From Methylobacterium radiodurans (GTDB lineage Bacteria > Pseudomonadota > Alphaproteobacteria > Rhizobiales > Beijerinckiaceae): DNA of 64,000 bases. The DNA is taken from the NCBI RefSeq assembly GCF_003173735.1, contig NZ_CP029551.1, forward strand, positions 4,913,001 to 4,977,000. Reading direction: 5' to 3'. The notes below the pieces were generated by a model, which searched no databases, was not told the DNA's origin, and worked only from the letters and a program-made list of their open reading frames with translations. This document shows positions 1 to 8,302 of this stretch, one piece after another (the stretch's first letter is position 1; the number at the start of each line of letters is the position of its first letter). The translations under genes and the position numbers were made by a program.

Positions 1-486
1 ATGGCAGAACAAGCGACGGATGTGCGGTCCAATCTCGTCGAAGAGGCGGTCGACATCGTATCGGCCTACGTTTCGAACAACTCGGTTCCTGCGGCCGAGC
101 TCGGTGGTCTGATCGCCGGCGTGCACGCCGCGCTGCTGCGGTTGACGCTCGCGGGCGCGAGCAGCGCTCCCGCCGAGGAGCCGGTCGAGAAGCCTTCCGC
201 CGCCCAGATCCGCAAGTCGGTCACCGATGAGGGCCTGATCAGCTTCATCGACGGCAAGACCTACAAGACGCTCAAGCGCCACCTGACCACCCACGGCCTC
301 GATCCGCGCTCCTACCGCCAGCGCTACGGCCTGCCCGACGACTACCCGATGGTCGCTCCCGCCTACGCCGCGCAGCGCTCGGCACTCGCCAAGCAGATCG
401 GTCTCGGACGGCCAGGCGCGATGGCCGAGCGGGCGGCACCCGCCGAGAAGGAGCCGCCGGCCGGAGGCCGGCGCCGGAAGAGCTGA
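1..486 (+). CDS. MucR/Ros family transcriptional regulator lacking the zinc cysteines
   Basis: 161 aa with the MucR layout: an N-terminal helical region (about 1-60), then the Ros-type DNA-binding domain (about 70-135) ending in the family hallmark YGLPDDYPMVAPAYAAQRS. The finger reads SFIDGKTYKTLKRHLTTHG. In classical Ros/MucR a Cys sits where Ser is here, and the second ligand position is Asp, so no zinc cysteine remains although the two His are kept. Family members bind AT-rich sites and act as nucleoid-associated regulators of exopolysaccharide, motility and cell-cycle genes. The start coincides with base 1, so a longer N-terminus cannot be excluded. The family call is firm; loss of metal binding is inferred. 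Confidence 0.9.
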   Translation: MAEQATDVRSNLVEEAVDIVSAYVSNNSVPAAELGGLIAGVHAALLRLTLAGASSAPAEEPVEKPSAAQIRKSVTDEGLISFIDGKTYKTLKRHLTTHGLDPRSYRQRYGLPDDYPMVAPAYAAQRSALAKQIGLGRPGAMAERAAPAEKEPPAGGRRRKS

Positions 487-498
487 GCACCACGCGCG

Positions 499-786
499 TC
501 AGGAAACGGCGAGGAGCTTGTCGGCCATCGACTGCTCCTTGTCCCGCCGGGTCGAGAAGATCAGCGTGAAGAAGGTGCGCTGTACGCCCATCTCGGCGAG
601 ACGCGCCTCGCAACGCTCGGCCAGGCTGCAGATCGCGCTGAGTTCGCCCTCGATGTTGGTGCCGTTGGGATGCATCGTCGCGTCGAGACCGCTCGCCTCG
701 ATCAGTGTCTTGATCTCGCGCACGTAGGGCGAGACCGATGGGCCTACGCCCATCGGAACGATGCAGAAATCGGCCGAAACCTTCAT
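499..786 (-). CDS. MTH1187/YkoF-like thiamine-binding domain protein (DUF77)
   Basis: 95 aa single-domain protein of the DUF77 (MTH1187/YqgV) family: MKVSADFCIVPMGVGPSVSPY at the N-terminus, then MHPNGTNIEGEL, typical of this ferredoxin-like fold. Relatives bind thiamine or hydroxymethylpyrimidine-like ligands as oligomers; the physiological role is uncertain. The ATG at 786 is preferred over the in-frame GTG at 795 because GGAGG lies 8 nt before it. It is convergent with the MucR gene, with only 12 bp between them. Confidence 0.8.
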   Translation of the reverse strand: MKVSADFCIVPMGVGPSVSPYVREIKTLIEASGLDATMHPNGTNIEGELSAICSLAERCEARLAEMGVQRTFFTLIFSTRRDKEQSMADKLLAVS

Positions 787-834
787 CGCGAACACCTCCT
801 CGAAAACCTGTCCCTGCGGGGCGCGGCGCCGACG

Positions 835-1152
835 TCACGCCACGCGTAGCGGCACGGCGTAACCTGTGCGATCACGGCCCTCGTCGAGACCCGCGCGGGC
901 TTGGTCGAGAACCTCCGCGATTCGGCCTCCGACCGCGACGGCGATGGCCGTCGAGTTCGCGCCCTCGGTCTGTTGCGCCGCCATGCGGCCGATCGCGGCC
1001 GTGATCAGCGTCTCGACGCCGAGCAGAAGCGTCCGCGCCGCCTCGGGGTTCGTCTTGCCCATGGCATCCGTCACCGAGCAGCAGATCTCTTTCAACAGCC
1101 GGAAGGTCAACCGGTCGACGGCCTCGCGATCGGCGTGCGAGAGTTCGGGCAT
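835..1152 (-). CDS. Hypothetical alpha-helical protein
   Basis: About 105 aa starting MPELSHADREAVDRLTF. No domain recognised. It is predicted to be mainly helical, with a CC pair near residue 24, no signal peptide and no clear membrane segment. The ATG at 1152 has a GGAG about 8 nt upstream, so it is preferred to the longer frame that opens at 1266. It lies upstream of the thiamine-binding-type gene on the same strand (48 bp gap) and could be co-transcribed with it. No function is proposed. Confidence 0.55.
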   Translation of the reverse strand: MPELSHADREAVDRLTFRLLKEICCSVTDAMGKTNPEAARTLLLGVETLITAAIGRMAAQQTEGANSTAIAVAVGGRIAEVLDQARAGLDEGRDRTGYAVPLRVA

Positions 1153-1429
1153 GTCAGGCTCCGAAGGTTCGGCATGGCGGACGACCGGGCCGTGCGTGTC
1201 CGGTTTACGATGACAGGTCGAACAGATCAGCCTTGCGCCAGGCTTGAAGTTGCGCCGCGCGTTCAATCGATAGCTGTGAAGCCCGGCCCGCTAACGGCGG
1301 GAGCGGGCGCGGCACGGTTCGGGACTGGTCCGATGCTGGTGTTCCTTGATGCGAGCGGAAGCCCGAGTCCTGCCTCCCGTCCGAGGAGGCGATGCCGCGT
1401 GCCAGTCGTCGTGGCCGACCCGGAACCGC

Positions 1430-2908
1430 TCAAGTGCCGCAGAAGGTTCGGTAGCCGACCCCCCCGCCCTCGGGCGCCTCGGCGTATCGGGCGAAGTCCG
1501 GCTGGTCGGCGTAAGGCTGTGCCAGCACGCGCAGCAGCTCCTCGAACGGGCCGAGATCCGCCCGCTCGACCGCGGCCTCGATCACCGCCTCGACCCGGTG
1601 GTTGCGTGGGATGAAGGCCGGGTTCACCGCCCGCATCGCCGCCGCCGTCTCGCCCGGCCCGCGCGCGTCGCGCCCCAGGCGCTCGCGCCAGCGCAGGGCC
1701 CAGGCATCGTAGGCGGTCGGATCGACGAAGAGGTCGCGCACCCGCCCGTCTGCCGCCGGGTCCGCGGCCGCGTCGGCGAGGCGCCGGAAAGTCAGGGTGA
1801 AGTCGGCTTGGTTCTCGGCCATGCGCCGCAGAAGGTCGCCTGCCAGTTCCGCGTCGCCCGCGCCTGGAAGCGGAAGACCGATCTTGCGGGCGAGCCCTCC
1901 ATGATAGGCCGCCTCGAAGCTCGGCGCGAAGCCTCCGAGCGCCGCCTCGGCCACTATTACCGCCGCGTCCTCGGTCTCGGCCAGCAGCGGCAGCAGGGCC
2001 TCGGCCAGCCGGGACAGGTTCCACAGGGCGATGCGCGGCTGGTTGCCGTAGGCGTAGCGCCCGTTCTGGTCGATGGAGCTGAACGTCGTGCGCGCATCGT
2101 AGGCGTCGAGGAAGGCGCAGGGACCGTAATCGATCGTCTCGCCCGCGACCGACATGTTGTCGGTGTTCATCACCCCGTGGACGAAGCCCACCAGCAGCCA
2201 GCGGGCAACGAGGTCGGCCTGCGCCCCGATCACGCCTTCGAGCAACGCCCGGTAGGGCTCGGCGCCCGTCCCGGCCTCGGGGTAGTGCCGCGCTATCACA
2301 TGGTCGGCGAGCGCCCGCAGGCCGTCCGTGTCGCCGCGTGCGGCGAAGAATTGGAAGGTGCCGACCCGGATGTGGCTCGACGCCACGCGGGTGAGCACGG
2401 CGCCGGGCAACACCCGCTCGCGCATGACCGGCTCGCCCGTGGTGACCGCAGCGAGCGCCCGGGTGGTCGGGATGCCGAGCGCCGCCATGCTCTCGCTGAC
2501 GAGGTACTCGCGCAGCACCGGCCCGATCGCCGCCCGGCCGTCGGCGTGGCGGGAGAACGGCGTCGGGCCCGAGCCCTTGAGCTGAATGTCCCGCCGCCGC
2601 CCGTCGCGGTCGGTCACCTCGCCGAGCAGGATGGCGCGCCCGTCGCCGAGCTGCGGCACGAAGTTTCCGAACTGGTGGCCCGCATAGGCCGCGGCGAGCG
2701 GCTCCGCGCCCTCCGGCATCCTGTTGCCGGCGAACATCGCCACCCCCTCCGGACCGGCGAGCCAGTCCAGATCGAGCCCGAGGCTCAGCGCGAGGTCGCG
2801 GTTGAGCTTGATCAGGCGCGGATCCGCGACGGGCGTCGGCGCAAGCCGTCGGAAGAAGCGGTCGGGCAGCCGGGCGTAGCTGTTGTCGAAGGCAAGCGGA
2901 GCCGACAT
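1430..2908 (-). CDS. selO: Protein adenylyltransferase SelO (YdiU/UPF0061)
   Basis: 492 aa, full length for the SelO/YdiU pseudokinase family, which transfers AMP from ATP to Ser/Thr/Tyr of target proteins (AMPylation) and is linked to redox stress. Family landmarks are present: NSYARLPDRFF at the N-terminus, AYAGHQFGNFVPQLGDGRA around residue 75, the core HGVMNTDNMSVAGETIDYGP and FLDAYD, and a C-terminal end in GYRTFCGT. Many SelO proteins carry a Cys or selenocysteine near the C-terminus; here it is the Cys of TFCGT. It stands alone on the minus strand between ureE and the small helical protein. Confidence 0.95.
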   Translation of the reverse strand: MSAPLAFDNSYARLPDRFFRRLAPTPVADPRLIKLNRDLALSLGLDLDWLAGPEGVAMFAGNRMPEGAEPLAAAYAGHQFGNFVPQLGDGRAILLGEVTDRDGRRRDIQLKGSGPTPFSRHADGRAAIGPVLREYLVSESMAALGIPTTRALAAVTTGEPVMRERVLPGAVLTRVASSHIRVGTFQFFAARGDTDGLRALADHVIARHYPEAGTGAEPYRALLEGVIGAQADLVARWLLVGFVHGVMNTDNMSVAGETIDYGPCAFLDAYDARTTFSSIDQNGRYAYGNQPRIALWNLSRLAEALLPLLAETEDAAVIVAEAALGGFAPSFEAAYHGGLARKIGLPLPGAGDAELAGDLLRRMAENQADFTLTFRRLADAAADPAADGRVRDLFVDPTAYDAWALRWRERLGRDARGPGETAAAMRAVNPAFIPRNHRVEAVIEAAVERADLGPFEELLRVLAQPYADQPDFARYAEAPEGGGVGYRTFCGT

Positions 2909-3027
2909 CGGGCGGTCTGGTCCTCTCTGGGCTCGTGAGCGTCCTTCAGACCAATGGGGACGGGCCGCCCGGGTTCAAGGCGCCGCCGGCACGATCCGGC
3001 AGCGCGGATCGGGTGTGCGGATCCCGC

Positions 3028-3645
3028 TCAGTGCCCGTGATTGCAGCCGGGGCCGTGCACGTGGCCGTGCTCATGGGCGTGGTCGTGCCCGTGCGAGTGG
3101 TCGTGCGAGTGGCCATGCGCGTGTCCGTGATCATGCCCATGATCGTGTCCATGATCGTGGGGCTCGTGCGCGTGGCCGTGGTGGTGGTGGCCGTGGTCGT
3201 GCCCGCAGGTGCTGTGGTCGTGGGCCTCGCGTTCCGGGCGAAAGGGACGCGAGACCGCCGCCGCGGCACAGCCCTGGCCCCGGATCAGCTCGGCATTGGC
3301 CGGCGTGTCGGGCACGTAGAGCACGTCGGCCGCGATCTCGGCGGGCACGTGGTTGCCGCCGAGCTGCCACGCGAGGCGCATCAGGCGAGCCGGGTTCTCG
3401 GCGCGGACCTCGAGCAGGGCCTCGGGCGCGGCCCGCACCGCCACGAGCCGCCCGTCCTCCAGCCGCAGCGCGTCGCCGTCCTCGATGCCCGCGGCCTTGG
3501 TGAGCGCGAGATCGAAGGCGAGCCCGCCCTCGGCGTGCAGGTGGCCGCTGGTCCGGCCGCGCGCGGCGTGGTCGAGGACGACGGTGTCGATAACGGCGTC
3601 CGGCCGCACCGCGGGTCTGCGCACCAGGGTCGTGGCTCTGTGCAT
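3028..3645 (-). CDS. ureE: Urease accessory protein UreE with a long His-rich nickel-binding tail
   Basis: 205 aa. Residues 1-140 carry the UreE N- and C-terminal domains, including the [10 protein letters not shown] segment that holds the conserved nickel-site His. The last about 65 residues are mostly His/Asp/Gly (HDHGH repeats) with two Cys, a nickel-buffering tail. UreE delivers Ni to apo-urease through UreG. The ATG at 3645 gives a normal UreE N-terminus ([11 protein letters not shown]). No other ure gene is in the window: the neighbours are selO downstream and a lipoprotein gene divergently upstream, so this copy is detached from a urease operon here. Confidence 0.9.
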   Translation of the reverse strand: MHRATTLVRRPAVRPDAVIDTVVLDHAARGRTSGHLHAEGGLAFDLALTKAAGIEDGDALRLEDGRLVAVRAAPEALLEVRAENPARLMRLAWQLGGNHVPAEIAADVLYVPDTPANAELIRGQGCAAAAVSRPFRPEREAHDHSTCGHDHGHHHHGHAHEPHDHGHDHGHDHGHAHGHSHDHSHGHDHAHEHGHVHGPGCNHGH

Positions 3646-3756
3646 GGGGTCCTCGCTGTGGAAGCCTGAAGGGATTGCGTCGTCGCGGGCAGCAGCCCGC
3701 ATGTCGGGACGCGGCGGCGCGAAGGGAAGCCGTCGCGCACGGAACCTCGTGCGTAG

Positions 3757-3782
3757 GGAACCTTGGCCGTTCGCTTCGCGTT
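3757..3782 (+). promoter_or_regulatory. Candidate EcfG (general stress sigma factor) promoter
   Basis: GGAAC (3757-3761), a 17-nt spacer, then CGTT (3779-3782). This matches the alphaproteobacterial EcfG/PhyR-regulon consensus GGAAC-N16/17-CGTT exactly. It lies 76 nt upstream of the glycine-zipper lipoprotein start and points toward it. The match is read directly; use by EcfG is inferred. A chance match somewhere in 64 kb is possible at this GC content, so location is the main support. Confidence 0.55.
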
Positions 3783-3858
3783 CATCTGCCATAACGGCTA
3801 AGCTCGATCCGTACCATCGTCGCGGCGGAACGCCGGACCGCACAAGGGAGACACCCCC

Positions 3859-4131
3859 ATGATGAAGAAGCTCGCTGCTGTGGCGCTCGCCGGCACCCTG
3901 GCCCTCTCGCTCGGCGCGTGCAACACGCCGCAGGACCGTGCGCTCGGCGGCGGCGTCCTCGGCGCGGGCCTCGGCGCGGCGGTCGGCGGCCTCGCCACCG
4001 GTCGGGCCGGCGGCGCCCTGGCGGGTGCGGCGATCGGCGGCGCCGGCGGCGCCATCGCGGGTGCCGCCACGGCGCCGCGCTGCCCCTACGGCACCTACCG
4101 CGACGCCTACGGCGACGTTTACTGCCGCTGA
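3859..4131 (+). CDS. Glycine-zipper outer-membrane-type lipoprotein
   Basis: 90 aa. A short charged N-terminus (MMKKLA), a hydrophobic stretch and the lipobox LGAC (Cys 21) indicate a lipoprotein. Residues 28-70 are a repeated Gly/Ala glycine-zipper ([15 protein letters not shown] and similar), seen in small envelope proteins that associate with membranes. The tail [19 protein letters not shown] has two Cys that could form a disulfide. The RBS GGGAG lies upstream of the first ATG. It sits behind a GGAAC-N17-CGTT promoter, which suggests stress induction, and is followed by a strong terminator. Exact function unknown. Confidence 0.8.
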   Translation: MMKKLAAVALAGTLALSLGACNTPQDRALGGGVLGAGLGAAVGGLATGRAGGALAGAAIGGAGGAIAGAATAPRCPYGTYRDAYGDVYCR

Positions 4132-4168
4132 GCGATCCTCAACGACCCTGCGGCAACCGCATGGTTCG

Positions 4169-4198
4169 GGGCTGGAGCCTTCGCGCTCCGGCCCTTTT
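4169..4198 (+). terminator. Rho-independent terminator after the glycine-zipper lipoprotein gene
   Basis: A 10-bp stem (GGGCTGGAGC with GCTCCGGCCC, one G-T pair) and a 6-nt loop are followed by TTTT. It begins 37 bp after the stop codon of the lipoprotein gene and ends before the djlA-like gene. Confidence 0.75.
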
Positions 4199-4287
4199 CC
4201 GTTCGGGCTCGAGCGGCTATCGCAGACGGCTCCCATGCCTGCGGCGCCCACGATGATCCTCCCAGCCCCCTCCTTGCGGACGCCGCG

Positions 4288-5013
4288 ATGACCTCCGGTC
4301 TCTGGGGCAAGCTCGGCGGTGCGGGCATCGGCATGGCACTCGGCGGCCCTCTCGGCGCGCTCGCGGGCAGCGTCGCCGGACACTACCTCTTCGACCGCGA
4401 GGGCGCGCCCTTCGGCCGCACGCCCCGCGCGGTGGCCTTTACCACCGGCCTCGTGGCGCTCGCCGCCAAGATGGCGAAGTCGGACGGCGTGGTGGTGCCC
4501 TCCGAGATCGAGGCCTTCGGCCGGGTCGTGCAGGTCGAGGAAGCCGAGCGCGCCGGGATCGAGCGTCTCTTCAACCTCGCCAAGACCACGACCGCCGGCT
4601 TCGAGGCCTACGCAGGGCAGCTCGCCGCGACCTTCCGGGACGAGCCGGCCCTTTTGGAGGACGTGCTCGACGGCCTATTCCACATCGCGACGGCCGACGG
4701 CGCGATCCACGAGGGTGAGGAGCGCTACCTGCACGCGGTGGCGGAGATCTTCGGCCTCGACGAGGCTGCCTTCCGCCGCATAGCCGCCCGCCACGTCCGG
4801 CTTGCCGACGACCCCTATCTCGTGCTCGGCCTGGAGCACGGGGCGGACGATGCCGCGGTCAAGGCGCGGCACCGCCAGCTGGTCGGCGAGAACCACCCCG
4901 ACCGCGCCATCGCCCGCGGCCTGCCCGAGGAGGCGATCGCCATCGCGACGAACCGGCTCGCCGCGATCAACGCGGCCTACGACCGGATCGCGGCCGAGCG
5001 GGGCCTCCGGTGA
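4288..5013 (+). CDS. DjlA-like membrane co-chaperone (TerB domain plus J domain)
   Basis: 241 aa. The N-terminus has a Gly-rich hydrophobic segment (about 4-36, [18 protein letters not shown]) likely to be membrane-embedded. A TerB-like helical domain follows (about 50-165: [17 protein letters not shown], then [14 protein letters not shown]). Residues 172-238 form a DnaJ domain with the HPD motif (ENHPDRA), which stimulates DnaK ATPase. This is the DjlA architecture. The stop overlaps the GTG start of the next gene (GTGA), so the two are probably translationally coupled. Confidence 0.85.
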   Translation: MTSGLWGKLGGAGIGMALGGPLGALAGSVAGHYLFDREGAPFGRTPRAVAFTTGLVALAAKMAKSDGVVVPSEIEAFGRVVQVEEAERAGIERLFNLAKTTTAGFEAYAGQLAATFRDEPALLEDVLDGLFHIATADGAIHEGEERYLHAVAEIFGLDEAAFRRIAARHVRLADDPYLVLGLEHGADDAAVKARHRQLVGENHPDRAIARGLPEEAIAIATNRLAAINAAYDRIAAERGLR

Positions 5014-5792
5014 CGGCGGCGGCGAGGCCGGAGAGCCCAGTCGCGCAGGGCGTCCTGCCCTCGCCGAACCACGGCGAGCGCCGCGGCAAGGCGGGAGATG
5101 GCGGGCTTCCCGCGCGGCCGGACATGCTGGTCCTGCACTACACCGGCATGGAGACGGCGGCGGCCGCGATCTCACGGCTCCGCGACCCGCTGGCCGAGGT
5201 CTCGGCCCACTACGTCGTGTTCGAGGACGGGCGCGTCCTGCAGATGGTTCCGGAGGCCCGCCGCGCCTGGCACGCGGGTGCCGCCTGCTGGCGGGGCGAG
5301 CGCGACGTCAATTCCCGCTCGCTCGGCGTCGAGATCGTCCATCCCGGCCATGCCGGCGGCCTGCCGCCCTATCCGGAGGCGCAGGTGGAGGCGGTGGTCG
5401 CGCTGGCGGCCGACCTCTGCGCGCGCTGGCGCATTCCGCCCGAGCGCGTGCTCGGCCATTCCGACGTCGCGCCCGAGCGCAAGGAGGATCCGGGCGAGAA
5501 CTTCCCCTGGGACCGGCTCGCCGCCGCGGGGGTCGGGCATTTCGTGCCCCCCGTCCCGATCCGCGACGGGCGCTTCTTCGCCCGGGGCGATGCCGGCCAG
5601 CCGGTCGAGGCCCTGCAGGCGATGCTCGGCCTCTACGGCTACGACCAGCCGGTGACGGGGATGTTCGAAGACCGTACCCACGCTGTCGTCGCCGCCTTCC
5701 AGCGCCATTTCCGCCCTGCCCGGGTGGACGGCGTTGCCGACGCCTCGACCATCACGACGCTGCGCGACCTGATCGCCGCCCTGCCGGGATGA
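5010..5792 (+). CDS. N-acetylmuramoyl-L-alanine amidase with peptidoglycan-binding domain
   Basis: 260 aa. An Amidase_2 (PGRP-like) zinc hydrolase domain spans about 35-175, with Zn-ligand-type residues at LVLHYTGME (His 43) and the C-terminal VLGHSDVAPERKEDPGE. A PG_binding_1 domain follows (about 190-258, GDAGQPVEALQAMLGLYGYD). Such enzymes cut the MurNAc-L-Ala bond of peptidoglycan fragments (AmiD/AmpD type). There is no obvious signal peptide with the GTG start at 5010, which fits an AmpD-like cytoplasmic recycling role, though export cannot be excluded. The start overlaps the djlA-like stop by 4 bp. Confidence 0.88.
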   Translation: MTAAARPESPVAQGVLPSPNHGERRGKAGDGGLPARPDMLVLHYTGMETAAAAISRLRDPLAEVSAHYVVFEDGRVLQMVPEARRAWHAGAACWRGERDVNSRSLGVEIVHPGHAGGLPPYPEAQVEAVVALAADLCARWRIPPERVLGHSDVAPERKEDPGENFPWDRLAAAGVGHFVPPVPIRDGRFFARGDAGQPVEALQAMLGLYGYDQPVTGMFEDRTHAVVAAFQRHFRPARVDGVADASTITTLRDLIAALPG

Positions 5793-5923
5793 GGTTCGGG
5801 GGCGGGCCCGGTGCAAGGTCCCCTATCAAGGTCTCCTATCAAATGCGGTTGTCGCCCCCGGGGCCCGGGGCGCAAACCTGATCTCCGCCGAACGCGCGGC
5901 GCGAGAACAGGGAGGCGAGACGC

Positions 5924-6286
5924 ATGTTGAAGGCGTTCGAGGACCGCGAGCGCGCGGCCGAGACCCTGTTCGCCCGAACCGAGGAGGCGCGCTTCGCGGC
6001 GCATTGCGGCGGCATCCGGGTGCTCGCCGCCTTCGCCATGGCCAAGCTCGGCGTCGATGGCCGCACGGCCGAGGCCTACGCGCGAGTGCTCATCGCCGCG
6101 ATGATCGAGGGGCAGCGCGACGCCGATCTCGTCGAGCGGGTCCGGGCGGATCTGCGCGCCAACGGCATCGAGGTCGCCCCGGAGGAGCTGCAGAGCGTGA
6201 TGCTGCGCGCCGCCGCGTCGCAGGACGGCCCCGCGCTGGTCCCGCCCACCGGCGGCGCTCCGGGGGCTTCTCTCGGCCGGCGCTGA
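5924..6286 (+). CDS. DUF1476 family protein, ATP synthase zeta-inhibitor-like
   Basis: 120 aa. The N-terminal pattern FEDRERAAETLFARTEEARFAAHC followed by the VDGRTAEAYARVLIAAMIEG and DADLVERVRADL segments matches DUF1476, the family of the alphaproteobacterial F1-ATPase inhibitor zeta subunit. In Paracoccus the N-terminus of zeta blocks reverse rotation of F1. This copy is fairly divergent and has an extra Gly/Pro-rich C-terminal tail (about 105-120), so it may be a paralogue of the housekeeping copy. AGGGAGGCGAG upstream of the ATG is a strong RBS. Confidence 0.7.
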   Translation: MLKAFEDRERAAETLFARTEEARFAAHCGGIRVLAAFAMAKLGVDGRTAEAYARVLIAAMIEGQRDADLVERVRADLRANGIEVAPEELQSVMLRAAASQDGPALVPPTGGAPGASLGRR

Positions 6287-6295
6287 GCGGCCGGC

Positions 6296-6454
6296 TCAGG
6301 CTCGCTGGCGCACGAGGCGGGTTAGACCCGAGCAGGCGATCAGGCAGCCGATCCCCATCAGGCAGAGGCAGCCGATGATCGGGCCCGGCCGTCCGCCCGC
6401 AAGCACGATGGCGGCGACCAGCGGGATCAGAAGGACGACGAGCAGCAGCGTCAT
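6296..6454 (-). CDS. Small two-helix membrane protein, 52 aa
   Basis: Very short gene read from the sequence: MTLLLVVLLIPLVAAIVLAG, a short GGRPGP turn, then a second hydrophobic stretch rich in Cys/Gly (IIGCLCLMGIGCLIACSG) and a basic end LTRLVRQRA. Two membrane-spanning helices with a positive C-terminus are predicted. GGAG lies about 10 nt before the ATG. It is convergent with the zeta-like gene (9 bp apart) and divergent from nnrD. Function unknown; whether it is expressed needs evidence beyond the RBS. Confidence 0.5.
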   Translation of the reverse strand: MTLLLVVLLIPLVAAIVLAGGRPGPIIGCLCLMGIGCLIACSGLTRLVRQRA

Positions 6455-6622
6455 GGTTTACTCCGGCTGAACGGCGCAGAGCCTACCGGGGAAAGTGTTA
6501 ACCCTGTGTCTCCGCCGCGGCCATCGCCGGGCGGCACGTCCCTGGGGACGTTTCGGCCGCAGGCGGGTTCTCCTGAAGGCACCGGACGGCGGGTCCGGGC
6601 GCCCGCCCCAGGAGCCCCGAGC

Positions 6623-7519
6623 GTGGACGCCAGCATCCCGGTCAACCCCGAGCTACTGCGTGCCGTCGGCCTGCCGGAGCCCGGGGGCGACAGCAAGGAC
6701 GCGCGGGGCCGCGTCTTGGTCGCGGCCGGATGCCTGGAGGTGCCCGGCGCGATCCTGCTCTGCGCCGAGGCGGCCCTGCGCGTCGGCGCCGGCAAGGTCC
6801 GGATCGCCACCTGCCGGGATCTCGCGCTGCCGGTGGGCCTCGCCCTGCCGGAGGCACGCGTCCTCGCCCTTCCGCAGACGCCGGAGGGCCGCATCGCCCC
6901 TGAAGCCGCCGGCCTCGTCGCCGGGCAGGCGCGGGGATGCGACGCCTTCCTCGTCGGTCCCGGGATGATGGACGACGCGGACACAAGCGGTCTCGTGCGC
7001 GCCCTCTTGGCAGATCCGCCCGGGGCGGCCCTCGTGCTCGATGCCGGGGCGATGGCGGCGCTCGCCGAGGATCCGGATCTCGTGCGCTGCCTGGAGCCGC
7101 ACGCGGTAATCACGCCGCACGCGGGCGAGATGGCGCGCCTGCTCGGCCGGGAGCGCGACGCGATCGAGACCGACCCGCTGGGCGCGGCCCGGGAGGCGGC
7201 GAGCCGCTTCCGCACCGTCACGGTGATGAAGGGCGCCCGCACCCATGTGGTGCTGCCGGACGGCACGGCTTACCGGCATGAGGCCGGTCATCCGGGCCTC
7301 GCCACGGCGGGTTCGGGCGACGTGCTCGCTGGCCTGATCGCGGGCCTGCTCGCGCGCGGGGCCGAGCCTCGCGACGCGGCGCTCTGGGGCGTCTGGCTGC
7401 ACGGCGCGGCGGGCCGCAGGTGCGCGCGCGACTGCGGCGGCATCGGCTTCCTGGCCCGCGAGCTGTCCCCCGCGGTGCCGTCGATCCTCGCGGGCGTCCT
7501 GGCCGGAACCGAGGCCTGA
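6623..7519 (+). CDS. nnrD: ADP/ATP-dependent NAD(P)H-hydrate dehydratase
   Basis: 298 aa ribokinase-like YjeF C-terminal domain. It repairs the hydrated, inactive forms of NADH and NADPH. Visible motifs are GDSKDARGRVLVAAG (N-terminal nucleotide loop), VGPGM, VLDAGA, ITPHAGEMARLLG and the C-terminal GSGDVLAGLIAGLLARG with the catalytic Asp of the ribokinase fold. The GTG at 6623 has GGAG 8 nt upstream and gives the normal length, so the longer frame from 6506 is not used. The epimerase half (YjeF N-terminal) is not fused to it. Confidence 0.88.
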   Translation: MDASIPVNPELLRAVGLPEPGGDSKDARGRVLVAAGCLEVPGAILLCAEAALRVGAGKVRIATCRDLALPVGLALPEARVLALPQTPEGRIAPEAAGLVAGQARGCDAFLVGPGMMDDADTSGLVRALLADPPGAALVLDAGAMAALAEDPDLVRCLEPHAVITPHAGEMARLLGRERDAIETDPLGAAREAASRFRTVTVMKGARTHVVLPDGTAYRHEAGHPGLATAGSGDVLAGLIAGLLARGAEPRDAALWGVWLHGAAGRRCARDCGGIGFLARELSPAVPSILAGVLAGTEA

Positions 7520-7532
7520 GTGCCGCCCGGCC

Positions 7533-8270
7533 TCAGCCAGCGGCCAACGCGTCGCCGGCGTTCTGCACCGTGGCGTCTCGCAGCGGCTCCGCGATGCGCT
7601 CCAACGCCTCGGGATCGTGGATGCTGACGACCCGGTTGCGGATGCTGACGAGGCCCTCCTCGCGCAGGCGCCGGAGCACGCGGTTGACGTGCACGGAGGT
7701 GAGGCCGAGCACGTTGCCGAGCTGGTCCTGCGTCAGCGGAAAGGGGTATTCGAGGGCCTGGGCCGTGCCGGCCGTGGCCCCCAGCCGGGCGCTGAACTCG
7801 ATCAGCAGGTGGGCGATGCGCTCCTCCGCGCTGCCCTGCCCGAGGCTGACCACCCAGTTGTGCAGCCGCCGCTCCTCCTCGACGATCTGCCACGTGCAGC
7901 GCAGGGCGACCTCCGGATCCGACTCGAAGGCCTCGCGCAGCCGCCGCTGCTCAAGGCGCTCGACGGTGGCGTCGGAGAGGGCGACGACCGCGTCGGGGTG
8001 CGCCGCCACGAAGGCGCTCTTGATGGCGAAGAGGTCGCCGGGCAGGAACACCATGAGGTACTGCGCCCGGCCGTCCGGGAGCTGGCGCACGCGCCCGACC
8101 CAGCCGGTCCGCAGCCGGTAGACGAAGCCGTGCTCCGCCCCTTGCGCGACGATCGTCGTGCCCGCCGCGAAGGCACGGGGGCAAGGCGCCGTGAGGTCGT
8201 CGAGCTTCCGGTCGCCGTTCGCGAGCGCGGTGGTGAGTTCGGGCCTGTGCAGGCAGATGGCAGTCGGCAT
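7533..8270 (-). CDS. Crp/Fnr family transcriptional regulator
   Basis: 245 aa. A cyclic-nucleotide-binding-like sensor domain (about 25-145, FAAGTTIVAQGAEHGFVYRL, FLPGDLFAIKSAF) is joined by the dimer helix to a C-terminal HTH_CRP domain (about 160-230, PLTQDQLGNVLGLTSVHVNR). There is no N-terminal cysteine cluster for a 4Fe-4S centre, so it is not an oxygen-sensing FNR; the ligand is unknown. The ATG at 8270 (MPTAICLH) is chosen over upstream in-frame codons because the domain starts soon after it. It is convergent with nnrD. Confidence 0.88.
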   Translation of the reverse strand: MPTAICLHRPELTTALANGDRKLDDLTAPCPRAFAAGTTIVAQGAEHGFVYRLRTGWVGRVRQLPDGRAQYLMVFLPGDLFAIKSAFVAAHPDAVVALSDATVERLEQRRLREAFESDPEVALRCTWQIVEEERRLHNWVVSLGQGSAEERIAHLLIEFSARLGATAGTAQALEYPFPLTQDQLGNVLGLTSVHVNRVLRRLREEGLVSIRNRVVSIHDPEALERIAEPLRDATVQNAGDALAAG

Positions 8271-8302
8271 CGGGCTCGTCGATCGATCGGGCGCAATCGG
8301 TG

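Noticed and set aside
5815..5850. Short direct repeat CCTATCAA downstream of the amidase gene
   Set aside because: Only two short copies, no structure or context to support a function.
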